The notes: generated from the sequence alone by a model not told the origin. A stretch of DNA of 64,000 nt from [Mycobacterium] vasticus (GCF_020181595.1 NZ_CP084028.1:251649-315648), one strand, 5' to 3'; shown: positions 44,523 through 55,601, counted from the first letter of the stretch. A program made the numbers and translations.

Positions 44523-45623
44523 ATGGACCAGCTGTGGGCGAATCGCGCCGAAAGTGCTGAAGCCGCCGTCACCGAGCGACACCTCAAGTCGCTGTGGCAC
44601 ATCCCGGGGACGCAACTGGGTGTGGTGGCCTGGCCGCCGATCCGGCGCGCACCGCACTGGCACTACTGGTGGCAGGCGCACCTGCTGGACTGCCTGGTCG
44701 ACGCGCAACTGCGTGACCCGCAGCCGCAGCGGGTGATACGGATCAAGCGACAGATCCGCACCCACCGGCTGCGCAACGTGTGCCGGTGGACCAACGCCTA
44801 CTACGACGACATGGCCTGGCTGGCGCTGGCGATCCAACGGGCCTGCCTGGTCACCGGCATCGACCGGCATCGCGCGCTGGGCACCCTGACCCGCCAGCTG
44901 ACCGACTCCTGGATGCCCGAATCCGGTGGCGGCATCCCCTGGCGCAAGGACGAACAGTTCACCAACCCGTTCTTCAACGCCCCCGCCAATGGGCCGGCCG
45001 GTATCTTTTTGGCCCGTGAACCCGACTGGCTGCAGCGCGCCCAGGCGATGGGCGACTGGATCGACGCCACCCTGATCGACCCGGACACGCATCTGGTGTT
45101 CGACGGCATCCGGGCGGGCTCACTGGTGCGCGCGGAGTACACCTACTGCCAGGGCGTGGTGCTGGGGCTGGAGACCGAGCTGGCGGCGCGCACCGGCGAC
45201 CCCCGGCACGCGGCGCGGGTGCACCGGCTGGTCGCCGCGGTGGCCGAGCAGATGGCCCCCGGCGGAGTGCTCAAGGGAGCCGGCGGCGGCGACGGCGGGC
45301 TGTTCGCCGGGATCACCGCCCGCTACCTGGCGCTGGTCGCCACCGACCTGCCGGGGGACTCCGCCGCCGACATCGCGGCCCGCGACACCGCCGCGGGGCT
45401 GGTGCGTTCGTCGGCGAAGTCGGCGTGGGACTACCGGCAGTCGGTCAACGGGCTGCCGCTGTTCGGCGCGTTCTGGGACCAGACCGCCGTGGTGCCGCAC
45501 GCCGACGGCGAGGTGGCCACGTCGATAGCCGGTGCGGTGCGCGAATCCGAGGTGCCCGAGCGTGACCTGTCGGTGCAGTTGAGCGGCTGGATGCTGATGG
45601 AGGCCGCCGCCACCCTGCGTTGA
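44523..45623 (+). CDS. GH76-family glycosidase (alpha-1,6-mannanase-like, Rv0365c type)
   Basis: 366 aa alpha6/alpha6-barrel protein. The catalytic Asp-Asp pair is D95-D96 in NAYYDDMAWLALA, the GH76 hallmark. WHYWWQAHLLDCLVDA near 45-60 and YTYCQGVVLGLE near 215 line the cleft. No signal peptide is evident, so it is probably cytosolic, as described for the M. tuberculosis ortholog Rv0365c. Family members cut alpha-1,6-mannans; action on lipomannan-type glycans is inferred. Confidence 0.82.
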   Translation: MDQLWANRAESAEAAVTERHLKSLWHIPGTQLGVVAWPPIRRAPHWHYWWQAHLLDCLVDAQLRDPQPQRVIRIKRQIRTHRLRNVCRWTNAYYDDMAWLALAIQRACLVTGIDRHRALGTLTRQLTDSWMPESGGGIPWRKDEQFTNPFFNAPANGPAGIFLAREPDWLQRAQAMGDWIDATLIDPDTHLVFDGIRAGSLVRAEYTYCQGVVLGLETELAARTGDPRHAARVHRLVAAVAEQMAPGGVLKGAGGGDGGLFAGITARYLALVATDLPGDSAADIAARDTAAGLVRSSAKSAWDYRQSVNGLPLFGAFWDQTAVVPHADGEVATSIAGAVRESEVPERDLSVQLSGWMLMEAAATLR

Positions 45624-45643
45624 CCCTGTGCGCAGGGCGGGGG

Positions 45644-46330
45644 TTACTCGGCCTTTTCCGCCGTCAGCGCAGAGTCGGCGTCAACGGGGGAAGTGCCACG
45701 GCTGCGGTAGGCCTTCCACGCGCCGATGAACGCCGGGATCATCGAGATGAACAGGATCGCCAGGATGATCTTTTCCAGGTTCTCGTGCACGAACGGGATG
45801 TTGCCCAGGAAGTAGCCCAACGTGGTCACACCGCCGCCCCACAGGATGCCGCCGACGATGTCGAACCCCAGGTAAACCGGGTAGCGCATGTAGGACACCC
45901 CCGCGATCACCGGCACGAACGTCCGGACGAACGGGGCGAACCGGGCCAGGATGATCGCCCACGGACCGTACTTCTCGAAGAACGCGTGCGACTCGGTCAC
46001 ATAGTGCTTCTTGAAGAACCGGGAGTCTTCCTTCTTGAACAGCGCCGGCCCCAGCCGTCGGCCGATGAAGTAGCCGCACTGATCGCCCAGCACCGCCACC
46101 ACCGCCACCGCCGGCGCCAGTATCCAGATGTCCGGTGCCAGTCCGTGGGCGGACAGCAGACCACCGGTGAACAGCAGCGACTCACCCGGCAGCAGCGGGA
46201 ACAGCAGGCCGGTCTCGATGAAGACCACCACCAGGATGGCCGGCAGCACCGCACCGTGGAAGATGCCGCCGGCGCCCAGCCAATACATCGGGTCCAGCAG
46301 GCCCGGCATCGCGACCACGGTGGTGTTCAT
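45644..46330 (-). CDS. DedA-family membrane protein (Rv0364 type)
   Basis: 228 aa with five to six hydrophobic segments. The DedA core VVVFIETGLLFPLLPGESLLFTGG is at about 35-58, GDQCGYFIGRRLG near 82, and ARFAPFVRTFVPVIAGVSYMRY near 130. DedA proteins move lipid carriers or phospholipids across the inner membrane (some flip undecaprenyl phosphate). Intact acidic and Arg residues suggest a functional protein. Convergent with the GH76 gene and divergent from fba. Confidence 0.88.
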   Translation of the reverse strand: MNTTVVAMPGLLDPMYWLGAGGIFHGAVLPAILVVVFIETGLLFPLLPGESLLFTGGLLSAHGLAPDIWILAPAVAVVAVLGDQCGYFIGRRLGPALFKKEDSRFFKKHYVTESHAFFEKYGPWAIILARFAPFVRTFVPVIAGVSYMRYPVYLGFDIVGGILWGGGVTTLGYFLGNIPFVHENLEKIILAILFISMIPAFIGAWKAYRSRGTSPVDADSALTAEKAE

Positions 46331-46416
46331 GACGCACCAACATACCGGGGCGCCCGGGCGAAACCGGTCCTGCGATACTCGATGCCAGTTGCGGTCAGCC
46401 CAGAGGAGACAGTTCC

Positions 46417-47448
46417 ATGCCTATCGCCACCCCCGAGGTATACGCCGAGATGCTGCGGCGCGCCAAGGAGAACTCGTATGCGTTCCCGGCGATCAACTGC
46501 ACGTCGTCGGAGACCATCAACGCCGCGATCAAGGGTTTCGCCGACGCCGGCAGTGACGGCATCATCCAGTTCTCCACCGGTGGTGCCGAGTTCGGCTCCG
46601 GTCTGGGCGTCAAGGACATGGTGACCGGGGCGGTGGCGCTGGCCGAGTTCACCCACGTGATCGCCGACAAGTACCCGATCAACGTGGCCCTGCACACCGA
46701 CCACTGCCCCAAGGACAAGCTGGACGGATTCGTGCGCCCCCTGCTGGCGATCTCGACTGAGCGCGTCAAGGCCGGCCGCAACCCGCTGTTCCAGTCGCAC
46801 ATGTGGGACGGCTCGGCCGTGCCGATCAAGGAGAACCTGGAGATCGCCCAGGAGCTGCTCGCCGCGGCGGTGGCCGCCAAGATCATCCTCGAGGTGGAGA
46901 TCGGCGTCGTCGGCGGTGAAGAGGACGGCGTGGAAGCCGAGATCAACGAGAAGCTCTACACCACCCCGGAGGACTTCGAGAAGACCGTCGCCGCCCTGGG
47001 CGCCGGCGAAAAGGGCCAGTACCTGCTGGCCGCCACCTTCGGCAACGTGCACGGTGTCTACAAGCCGGGCAACGTCAAGCTGCGTCCCGACATCCTGGCC
47101 GAGGGCCAGAAGGTGGCCTCGGCCAAGCTCGGCCTGGCCGACGGCTCCAAGCCCTTCGACTTCGTCTTCCACGGCGGCTCGGGCTCGCTGAAGTCCGAGA
47201 TCGAGGAGGCGCTGCGCTACGGGGTGGTGAAGATGAACGTCGACACCGATACCCAGTACGCGTTCACCCGCCCGCTGGCCGCACACATGTTCACCAACTA
47301 CGACGGGGTGCTCAAGGTCGACGGCGAGGTGGGCAACAAGAAGGTCTACGACCCGCGCAGCTACCTCAAGAAGGCCGAGGCCGCCATGACCGAGCGTGTC
47401 ATCGAGGCGTGCAACGACCTGCACAGCGCCGGCAAAGCCCTGGGCTGA
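46417..47448 (+). CDS. fba: Class II fructose-bisphosphate aldolase
   Basis: 343 aa zinc enzyme of glycolysis and gluconeogenesis (FBP to DHAP plus G3P). Zinc/substrate motifs are intact: LHTDHCPKD near 86-94, EVEIGVVGGEEDGVE near 160-175, FGNVHGVYKPGNVKL near 208 and VFHGGSGS near 250. GAGGAGA lies before the ATG. Ortholog of the essential Rv0363c. M. tuberculosis has mgtE (Rv0362) adjacent; it is absent here. Confidence 0.97.
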   Translation: MPIATPEVYAEMLRRAKENSYAFPAINCTSSETINAAIKGFADAGSDGIIQFSTGGAEFGSGLGVKDMVTGAVALAEFTHVIADKYPINVALHTDHCPKDKLDGFVRPLLAISTERVKAGRNPLFQSHMWDGSAVPIKENLEIAQELLAAAVAAKIILEVEIGVVGGEEDGVEAEINEKLYTTPEDFEKTVAALGAGEKGQYLLAATFGNVHGVYKPGNVKLRPDILAEGQKVASAKLGLADGSKPFDFVFHGGSGSLKSEIEEALRYGVVKMNVDTDTQYAFTRPLAAHMFTNYDGVLKVDGEVGNKKVYDPRSYLKKAEAAMTERVIEACNDLHSAGKALG

Positions 47449-47469
47449 GCCACGGGCGAAGAAAACTAG

Positions 47470-47517
47470 CCGCCGTGCCTGATTCGGCGGTCCAGCTTCG
47501 ACTCTCCTTCGTCGAGG
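47470..47517. terminator. Possible bidirectional terminator after fba
   Basis: Two stems in the 73-bp convergent gap: CCGCCG-N9-CGGCGG at 47470-47490 and CTTCGAC/GTCGAGG (one G-U pair) at 47496-47517. No U tract. Placement between convergent stops is the main argument. Confidence 0.35.
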
Positions 47518-47521
47518 CTCA

Positions 47522-48343
47522 CTAACCGCCGTGGGACTGGCAGATCTTCCACTGGTCGTCGCGGAACTGCAGGTCGAAGCTGCGGGTTGAACGCACCCGC
47601 GGTTCATAGGCCATGAACGCGGTGACGTTGGCCTCGGCGTGGCCGTCGTTGACCACCACCTCGTCGATGCTGGCCACCACCGGATACTGCTTGGCCGCCG
47701 CGATCCGCTGGTAGGTGTCGTCCCACGCCTTCTGGTCATAGTTGACGTAGCGGTCGCGGATGTCCCCGCAGGTCAGGCTGCGCAGCGAGGCCAGGTCGCC
47801 GTTCTGCATGGCCAGGTCGAAGTTCTGGATGGTCCCGCGGACCTTCTCCTCCTGTGAGGCGGCCTCGCGGGAGTCGCGGGTCAGGAACAACGTGGCCATC
47901 ACGGCGATCACCGCCAGCGCCAGGATGATCAGGAGCAGCGCGATCACCCAGCCCCAGCTGCGGGAGACCGTGGCGGGCAGCCGGCCGCTGAAACGGCCCG
48001 GAATCTGTTGCGGTATCGCCTTTCCCGGCTCGACCCCCCGTTGGGCGATCAATTCGGTCTCCGCGTCACCCACCGATGGGATGACCTCGGTCTGCCCGGC
48101 GTCGAACCCGGGCGCGGTGAACCGGCGCTCCGGAGTGCCGTCGGCGGCGGGCTTTTTGGGTTCGGTGGCGATCACCTCGGTGACGGCCTCGTCCGCCGGG
48201 GCCTGCGCGGCTGCCTCGGGGAGGACGGCCGTGGCGGCCTCGTCACCGTCGGGCTGCTCGGCCGAAGTCGCGGTGGTGCTGTCCTCGGTCGGCTCGGTCG
48301 GGGTGGGGACGTCGTCGCGGTCGGGACCGGATGGGTTCGGCAT
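47522..48343 (-). CDS. Single-TM protein with extracellular NTF2-like domain (Rv0361 type)
   Basis: 273 aa. Residues 1-125 are an acidic, disordered cytoplasmic region rich in Thr, Glu and Pro with TEVI-type motifs (a possible FHA or kinase target). One TM helix (about 132-155) is followed by an outside domain (165-273) with NFDLAMQNGDLASLRSLTCGDIRDRY and VTAFMAYEPRVRSTRSFDLQF, ending DDQWKICQSHGG with two Cys. The family is mycobacterial and of unknown role. Convergent with fba. Confidence 0.75.
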   Translation of the reverse strand: MPNPSGPDRDDVPTPTEPTEDSTTATSAEQPDGDEAATAVLPEAAAQAPADEAVTEVIATEPKKPAADGTPERRFTAPGFDAGQTEVIPSVGDAETELIAQRGVEPGKAIPQQIPGRFSGRLPATVSRSWGWVIALLLIILALAVIAVMATLFLTRDSREAASQEEKVRGTIQNFDLAMQNGDLASLRSLTCGDIRDRYVNYDQKAWDDTYQRIAAAKQYPVVASIDEVVVNDGHAEANVTAFMAYEPRVRSTRSFDLQFRDDQWKICQSHGG

Positions 48344-48442
48344 GGGTTACTGCTGTCCTCCCGCTAGCGAATTTGCTGGGCGCCAGCTTACTGAGCGAGG
48401 CGGCGGCTTGCTGGAGTGGCTGGCCATCGACGACACGGCACA

Positions 48443-48868
48443 ATGGACGATGTGACTCTCACCGGTGATCTCCTGAGGCCCGATCCGATCTTGCTGCCCG
48501 GCGACCCCGACGCCGAGGCCGGCCTGCGCGCCAACCAGGACCCCGCGATTGTGGCGGCAGCGTATCCGGCGGCCTCGGTGGCGTGGGCGGCGCTGGCCGA
48601 AGCGGCGTTGGCCGAGGGTAAAGCGGTCACCGCCTACGCGTACGCGCGCACCGGCTACCACCGGGGCCTGGACCAGCTGCGTCGCAACGGGTGGAAGGGC
48701 CACGGCCCGGTGCCGTACGCGCATGAACCCAACCGGGGCTTTCTGCGGTGTGTGGCCGCGCTGGCGCGTGCCGCCGAGGCCATCGGGGAGACCGACGAGC
48801 TGGCACGCTGTCTGGATCTGCTCGACGATTGCGACCCCGGTGCCCGCTCGGCGCTGGGGCTGAGCTGA
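48443..48868 (+). CDS. DUF3151 protein (Rv0360c type)
   Basis: 141 aa, helical, TPR-like small protein: ILLPGDPDAEAGLRANQDPAIVAAAYPAASVAWAALAE and AYARTGYHRGLDQLRRNGWKGHGPVPYAHEPNRGFLRC are the conserved DUF3151 phrases. Cytosolic; function unknown. Universally present in mycobacteria between fba and purA. Divergent from the Rv0361-like gene. Confidence 0.85.
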   Translation: MDDVTLTGDLLRPDPILLPGDPDAEAGLRANQDPAIVAAAYPAASVAWAALAEAALAEGKAVTAYAYARTGYHRGLDQLRRNGWKGHGPVPYAHEPNRGFLRCVAALARAAEAIGETDELARCLDLLDDCDPGARSALGLS

Positions 48869-48874
48869 CCGTAG

Positions 48875-49762
48875 TCAGCAGTTGATGGGGCAGTCGCCGC
48901 CGTGCCCGTCGGGTTCCACCTGCACGGTCGCGTGGGTCAGCCCGCGGGCGGCCAGCACCGCTCGCGCGTCGTCGAGCACCTGGCCGGCGTCGGCGGTGGT
49001 GCGCAGGTGCGCGGTGGCCATGTCCTGGCCCGGAACCAGCGTCCAGACGTGCAGGTCGTGCACATCGGTGACGCCGTCGACGGCGGCCAGGGCCGCCCGC
49101 AGTTCGTCGACGTCGATGTGGCTCGGCGATGCCTCCGACAGGATCCGCAGCGCCGCCCGTGCCAACGCGAATGCCCGCGGCAGCACCCACACCGCGACGA
49201 ACACCGCGACCACCACGTCGGCATAGGGCCAGTCGGTGGTCACCGTGACGACGCCGGCGATCAGCACGCCGACGCTGCCGACGGTGTCGGCGACCACCTC
49301 CATGTAGGCGCCGCGCACCGCCAGACTGCGCTCCGAGTGCGACCGAAGCAGCAGCGCGACACCGATGTTGACGATCAGCCCGGCGACCGCGACGACGATC
49401 ATCGGCACACCGGGCACGTCCGGCGCCGTGCCGATCCGGCGGATCGCCTCGGTGAGGATGAACGTCGCCACCCCGATCAGCAGCACCGCGTTGGCCACGG
49501 CGGTGAACACCTCGGCGCGCTGCCAGCCGTAGGTGCGCGACGGCGACGTGCTGCCGCGCCGGGCCAGCATCACCGCCACCACCCCCATGAACAGGGCGGC
49601 CAGGTCGGTAAGCAGATGCCCGGCGTCCGCCAGCAGCGCGATCGAGTTGATCGCGATCGCGGCGGCCAGCTCGATGGCGAAGAACGCGGTCAGGATCACC
49701 GCTGCGACGACCATCCGGGACAGCCGCGAGTCGCGGTGGCTGTGGTCGTGGCCGGCGCTCAT
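48875..49762 (-). CDS. Cation diffusion facilitator (CDF) metal efflux transporter
   Basis: 295 aa. His-containing N-terminus (GHDHSHRD), six TM helices, the metal-site phrase ALLADAGHLLTDLAAL near 45-60 (Asp and His ligands), a second HxxxD-like site in YMEVVADTVGSVGVL near 155, and a cytoplasmic C-terminal domain (VHDLHVWTLVPGQDMATAHLR). It probably exports Zn, Cd or Co as a homodimeric proton antiporter. ATG at 49762. It is not part of the M. tuberculosis order here, so it is likely an insertion between Rv0360c- and Rv0359-like genes. Confidence 0.88.
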   Translation of the reverse strand: MSAGHDHSHRDSRLSRMVVAAVILTAFFAIELAAAIAINSIALLADAGHLLTDLAALFMGVVAVMLARRGSTSPSRTYGWQRAEVFTAVANAVLLIGVATFILTEAIRRIGTAPDVPGVPMIVVAVAGLIVNIGVALLLRSHSERSLAVRGAYMEVVADTVGSVGVLIAGVVTVTTDWPYADVVVAVFVAVWVLPRAFALARAALRILSEASPSHIDVDELRAALAAVDGVTDVHDLHVWTLVPGQDMATAHLRTTADAGQVLDDARAVLAARGLTHATVQVEPDGHGGDCPINC

Positions 49763-49791
49763 GGCTAGCAAATATATGTCGTCGCCCCATG

Positions 49792-49850
49792 CCGAGCGTG
49801 AAGCCAGGTTCACGCTCGAACGCCGAGCGTGAAATTGGGTTCACGCTCGG
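49792..49850. repeat. Two tandem hairpin repeats, CGAGCGTGAA-N6-TTCACGCTCG
   Basis: CGAGCGTGAA/TTCACGCTCG at 49794-49818 (shared arms 10 bp) and CCGAGCGTGAA/TTCACGCTCGG at 49823-49850, each with a 6-nt loop and different loop sequence. They lie between the stop of the M50 gene and the start of the CDF gene. The arms are nearly identical between copies while the loops differ, so the structure is conserved, not the whole unit. Confidence 0.8.
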
Positions 49851-49871
49851 CGGGGTGGGGCGGCTCTGGGC

Positions 49872-50657
49872 TCAGAACCAGGCGTTCCAGAACTGCGTCA
49901 GCGACATCCCCCACGACACCAGCAGCCGGGGCACACCGAACAGGTCGAAGAACCACAACACCAGTCCGAAGAACTTCTGGTTCAGCACCGGCGATAAGAC
50001 CAGCAGCATCAGCAACACCAACATGCCCCACTGCTGGAACGGCGCCACCGCGCGCCGGGTCGCCGGGCTCAGATGCGGCTCCAGCGCGCCGTAGCCGTCC
50101 AGCCCGGGCACCGGCAGCAGATTCAGCACCACCGCGGTGACCTGCAGGAAACCCAGGAACGCCACGCCCGAGAAGAACACCGGATGTGCCGGATCGTAGA
50201 AAAGCCGGGCGGCGCCCAGCAGCCCCACGGCCAGAATCAGGTTGGCGGCCGGGCCGGCCAGGCTGACCAGGGTGCGTTGCCGCGGCGTCATGAACGACGT
50301 CTGGACGTACACCGCCCCGCCCGGAAGCCCGATGCCGCCCAACGCGATGAACAGCAGCGGCAACACCAGTGACAGCCCCGGATGGGTGTAGCGCAGCGGG
50401 TTGAGGGTCAGGTAGCCGCGCATCGCCGCGCCGTGGTCGCCGAACCGAAAGGCCGTGTAGGCGTGGCCGAATTCGTGCAGGCACAGCGACACCAGCCAGC
50501 CGGCGATCACGAACACGAACACCCCGGCGTAGGCCAGCGGGCTGATGTCCTCGGCCGCCCGCCAGGCCAGCACCCCACCCAGGCCCGTGAGCGCCACCAG
50601 GGCCACAAAGATGGGGCTGGGCCGCACGGCCTGGCCGCGCAGTGGATGCACGTTCAC
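49872..50657 (-). CDS. Membrane-embedded zinc metalloprotease, M50 family (Rv0359 type)
   Basis: 261 aa with about six TM helices. The catalytic HEFGH is at 61-65 and the third ligand region LLPVPGLDGYGALEP at about 185-199 (LDG motif). It resembles site-2-protease-like rhomboid-fold peptidases of the SpoIVFB type without CBS or PDZ domains. It cuts within the membrane; the substrate is unknown. Same strand as and 10 bp after the hypothetical gene at 50668. Confidence 0.88.
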   Translation of the reverse strand: MNVHPLRGQAVRPSPIFVALVALTGLGGVLAWRAAEDISPLAYAGVFVFVIAGWLVSLCLHEFGHAYTAFRFGDHGAAMRGYLTLNPLRYTHPGLSLVLPLLFIALGGIGLPGGAVYVQTSFMTPRQRTLVSLAGPAANLILAVGLLGAARLFYDPAHPVFFSGVAFLGFLQVTAVVLNLLPVPGLDGYGALEPHLSPATRRAVAPFQQWGMLVLLMLLVLSPVLNQKFFGLVLWFFDLFGVPRLLVSWGMSLTQFWNAWF

Positions 50658-50667
50658 GCACGTGAAC

Positions 50668-51339
50668 CTATCGGACCAGCAGCCAGTCCTCGATATGCCG
50701 ATAGAACGTCGAGCGCTTCACCGTGCGGGTGCTGTAGATCCCGTCGCGCACCACCAGAGCGCCGGTGGTGCCCAACTGCGCCGCCCGGCCGCTCGCCCAG
50801 CGGCGCACCCGTCCCCGCCGGCCGGGCACCCCCGCCCGCAGCCCCGGGGCGTGCGCGATCGGCTCGATCCGGACCTCGGCCACCTCGCCGTCGAACAGCG
50901 CGGTGTCATCGACGATGCCCTCCCCGCGCAGCAGCTCGGTGCCGTCCACCGGAAGCCAGCGGCCGACGCCCACCAGGGCGGTGCCGGCGTCGTCCCGGAT
51001 CAGCGGCACCTGCCCGGCCACCCCCCGCTGGGCCCGCCGCGCCGCCCGCCGCCCAGCCGGCAGCCGATAAACCCCGGTGGCGGGCGTGCGGCGCGGCGGC
51101 ACGTAACCCACTTCGACGTCGAGACGGTCGGCGCGCAGCAGCCGGGTCAGCACCCGGGCCAGGTCCGGGTCACCGCCCACGATCACCAGGCGGCGGTACC
51201 GGCCGATCGCCGCATCGATGGTCGCGGTGACGGTCTCGTCGTCGGCGGACACCGTCGTCAGCCCCCGCAGCGGGCGCGGCACGGGCCGCCCGGCAAATAC
51301 CAGTACGGCGGTTTCGGGGGCGTTCGCGGCGTTCAACAC
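50668..51339 (-). CDS. Conserved mycobacterial protein (Rv0358 type)
   Basis: 223 aa. A Rossmann-like beginning (TAVLVFAGRPVPR ... RRLVIVGGDPDLARVLTRLL near 50-68) is reminiscent of the GGD loop of diacylglycerol/lipid kinases, but the rest (VPLIRDDAGTALVGVGRWLPVDG, HIEDWLLVR end) is not enough to assign an activity. Basic Arg-rich middle. It is adjacent to and divergent from purA, as the ortholog is in M. tuberculosis. Confidence 0.7.
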   Translation of the reverse strand: MLNAANAPETAVLVFAGRPVPRPLRGLTTVSADDETVTATIDAAIGRYRRLVIVGGDPDLARVLTRLLRADRLDVEVGYVPPRRTPATGVYRLPAGRRAARRAQRGVAGQVPLIRDDAGTALVGVGRWLPVDGTELLRGEGIVDDTALFDGEVAEVRIEPIAHAPGLRAGVPGRRGRVRRWASGRAAQLGTTGALVVRDGIYSTRTVKRSTFYRHIEDWLLVR

Positions 51340-51391
51340 GCTCCTTGTGAATCACTTGGGATAGGCTCAGTCACCGGCTGGACCACAGTAA

Positions 51392-53343
<1,952 letters not shown>

Positions 53344-53394
53344 CCGCGTCGCTTCGGCCTGCCCGACGACGTCGACCTCGGTACCCTTTTTGAC

Positions 53395-54645
53395 ATGGCC
53401 GACGAGCGAGGTGCCTTCGCCGACGCCGCGCGGGCACGCGAACAGCAGTTGGCGGCGCGGCTGGCGTCCTCGATCAAGCTGGATCAGTCCTTCGAAGCGC
53501 TCGTGCGCGGCGCCCACCAGCACAACCTGGCGGCCAGGAACCGTCTGGACGTCATCGAGGCCGAGATCCGCCAGCGCGCCGCCACCTGGCCGGGCCTGGA
53601 CACCCCCAGCGGTGCCCGCCAGTTCCAGACCTATCTGGCCGGCAAGACCCGCGAGATCCACCAGGTGGTCTCCGATGCCGCCGCCGACAGCAGGCAACGC
53701 ACGGCGAAGGTGAACGCACTGACCTCGCGCTACACCCTCGGTGGTGAGATGCCGCAGGCACCGCTGAACATCGACGGCGACAAGCCCGATCCGCAGATCG
53801 ACGACGCGGCCGGCAAAGTCGACGGCACCCCCGAACAGAAGCACGACGACCTCGGCGCCACCATCCCGGGCACCGGAATCCGGCTCGGCGGTGACGGTGA
53901 CAACAGGGACGGGCGCACCGGCTACCCGCAGATACACATTCCCGGGGTGTATGACGGCGACAATCCGCTGCCGGTTCGCCGTGACGCCAACGGGGCGCCC
54001 CTGGAGCGGCCGCTGCCGACCGGTACCGCGCTGGGGCCCAACGGCGAGCACTACGGGCTGTATGCCATGGTTCCCTACGACTCCAAGGGCTACACGGCAC
54101 CGGACACCGTCATCGTGGATCTGGCGAATCCGAGCAAGGTCGTGGGAACGCTCAGCGGTATCTCCCAGGCCAGCGGTGCCTTCGACAAGGCGACCGGGCA
54201 GATGGTCGTCGTCGGCAACACGCCCACCGGTCAGCGGGCGATGTGGACGTCGGAACCCGTTGCGCAGAACCCGAATTGGATATCCAGTGCGAACGCCGCT
54301 CAGCCCAGGGTGTTCACCGGGGCCATGGACGGAAACCGCGAGAGCCAGATCGTGGCGATGCCGCAGGGCGGCATGATGGTGGTCGGCGCCACCGGCGGCG
54401 GGCCGGTGCAGGCCGTCGTCGCCGCCACGCCGGACGGTCTGTTGGGCGCGCAGCCTCATGTCGTGTCCGGTCTGATCCCCGACGAGATCGGTCCGGGCTG
54501 GACCTACGGGCCCACCGTCACCGACTTCAACTACAACCCGGATACCGGACGATGGGATGCGCACCTGCGGGTGAGCACCTGGACCGGTGGCCTGGAGAAC
54601 TACAACCCCAAAACCTATGGCGTGACGGTCGGCGGCACCAATTGA
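53395..54645 (+). CDS. Two-domain mycobacterial protein: helical (DUF4226-like) N-domain plus beta-rich C-domain
   Basis: 416 aa. Residues 1-115 are strongly helical (AFADAARAREQQLAARLASSIKLDQ...), similar in style to the DUF4226 group found near ESX-type loci. An acidic linker (130-165) follows, then a beta-rich domain (about 175-416) with VYDGDNPLPVRRDANGAPL, repeated VVGxT-type strands and a WTYGPTVTDFNYNPDTGRW closing part that looks like a beta-propeller or lectin-like fold. No classical signal peptide; a helical N-domain without a signal would suit type VII export, which is inference. The next gene, a Sec-type secreted protein, begins 14 bp later. Confidence 0.6.
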   Translation: MADERGAFADAARAREQQLAARLASSIKLDQSFEALVRGAHQHNLAARNRLDVIEAEIRQRAATWPGLDTPSGARQFQTYLAGKTREIHQVVSDAAADSRQRTAKVNALTSRYTLGGEMPQAPLNIDGDKPDPQIDDAAGKVDGTPEQKHDDLGATIPGTGIRLGGDGDNRDGRTGYPQIHIPGVYDGDNPLPVRRDANGAPLERPLPTGTALGPNGEHYGLYAMVPYDSKGYTAPDTVIVDLANPSKVVGTLSGISQASGAFDKATGQMVVVGNTPTGQRAMWTSEPVAQNPNWISSANAAQPRVFTGAMDGNRESQIVAMPQGGMMVVGATGGGPVQAVVAATPDGLLGAQPHVVSGLIPDEIGPGWTYGPTVTDFNYNPDTGRWDAHLRVSTWTGGLENYNPKTYGVTVGGTN

Positions 54646-54659
54646 CTCAGGAGGCTTCG

Positions 54660-55232
54660 ATGAGAATTCGTTCGGTAGCAAGAGTTTTCGCCGTACCTGT
54701 GGCAGCCGCGGCGCTGATGGCCGGCGGTCTGCCGGCGAGCGCCGGTGCGCATCCGGGGTTTCCCGACCTGAGCGGCTTTGATCCCGTCGCGGTCGACGAC
54801 TACTTCGTGAGTCTTCGGCCGGGCACCGCCCGGATGGTCAACTTCTCCACCCCGTACAACACCGTCTGCAATTTCTACGGCGGCGAGTCGGCGCCGACCG
54901 GACCCACCCAGGGGCTGCACTGCCAGGGGGAAATGCCTGGCATGCAACAGGTCCCATTCCTGGGTGCGGAGCGGCCGGGATCGGGTGACTGCGTCGTCGG
55001 CGCCGTCAACGCGGCGGGTTCGGGCTATCAGCTGACCCGGATGTTCTACGGGGGCTGCGACGGCAACCCGCCCACCCTGCCGTTCGGCGGCAAGCTGCTG
55101 GGTGTCGGTCAGAAACTCACGTACCTGAACGTGACGTGCGCGGTGGGCGCCGACCAGCTGGTCGCCTGTTCGGACAGCACCAGCGGTGACCACGGATTCG
55201 TGCTGCAGCCCTCCGGCAGTACGGCGTTCTGA
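54660..55232 (+). CDS. Secreted Cys-containing protein, 190 aa
   Basis: Signal peptide 1-30 (VPVAAAALMAGGLPASAGA). The mature domain has five to six Cys (VCNFYGG, LHCQGEM, GDCVVGA, GGCDGN, LNVTCAVG, LVACSDS), resembling small mycobacterial secreted beta proteins that bind envelope or host components. AGGAGG lies 6 bp before the ATG, and the gap to the upstream gene is 14 bp, so the pair form an operon. Function unknown. Confidence 0.7.
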   Translation: MRIRSVARVFAVPVAAAALMAGGLPASAGAHPGFPDLSGFDPVAVDDYFVSLRPGTARMVNFSTPYNTVCNFYGGESAPTGPTQGLHCQGEMPGMQQVPFLGAERPGSGDCVVGAVNAAGSGYQLTRMFYGGCDGNPPTLPFGGKLLGVGQKLTYLNVTCAVGADQLVACSDSTSGDHGFVLQPSGSTAF

Positions 55233-55241
55233 ACCGGCGGG

Positions 55242-55601
55242 TCAGTCGGCTGCCGACGGCCCGGCAACCGTCATCGTCGCGAACAAGGTCAGGAACATCG
55301 CCGCCGGCACGGTGTTGGCGATACTGTCGCGGACCCGGATGTGCGAGCCCACCGCGAGCGCGAAGTACAGGGTCAACGCGGCGGTGGTGACCCGGGCCAG
55401 CAACGGGAACCGGCTCGCCGACAGCAGGCCGATCGCCGAGGCGGCCTTGACGAACGGCAAGACCTTGCGGACCTGTGCCGGACACTCCACCTGGTCAAGG
55501 GCTTTGGCGATGAACGGCGCCGGGATGGCGCAGGCCACCGCGTCAGCGGCCTGGAAGGCGGCCAGCCCGGCATAGGTTTTCGGCGATGTCAGCACAGTCA
55601 T
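55242..55601 (-). CDS. DoxX-like membrane protein, 119 aa
   Basis: Four hydrophobic helices with the DoxX pattern: AGLAAFQAADAV, VLPFVKAASAIGLLSA (motif after the second helix), VTTAALTLYFALAVGSHIRVRD and a final hydrophobic segment. DoxX-type proteins join redox membrane complexes in mycobacteria. Convergent with the secreted protein gene; same strand as the antiporter gene, 24 bp downstream of its stop. Confidence 0.75.
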   Translation of the reverse strand: MTVLTSPKTYAGLAAFQAADAVACAIPAPFIAKALDQVECPAQVRKVLPFVKAASAIGLLSASRFPLLARVTTAALTLYFALAVGSHIRVRDSIANTVPAAMFLTLFATMTVAGPSAAD

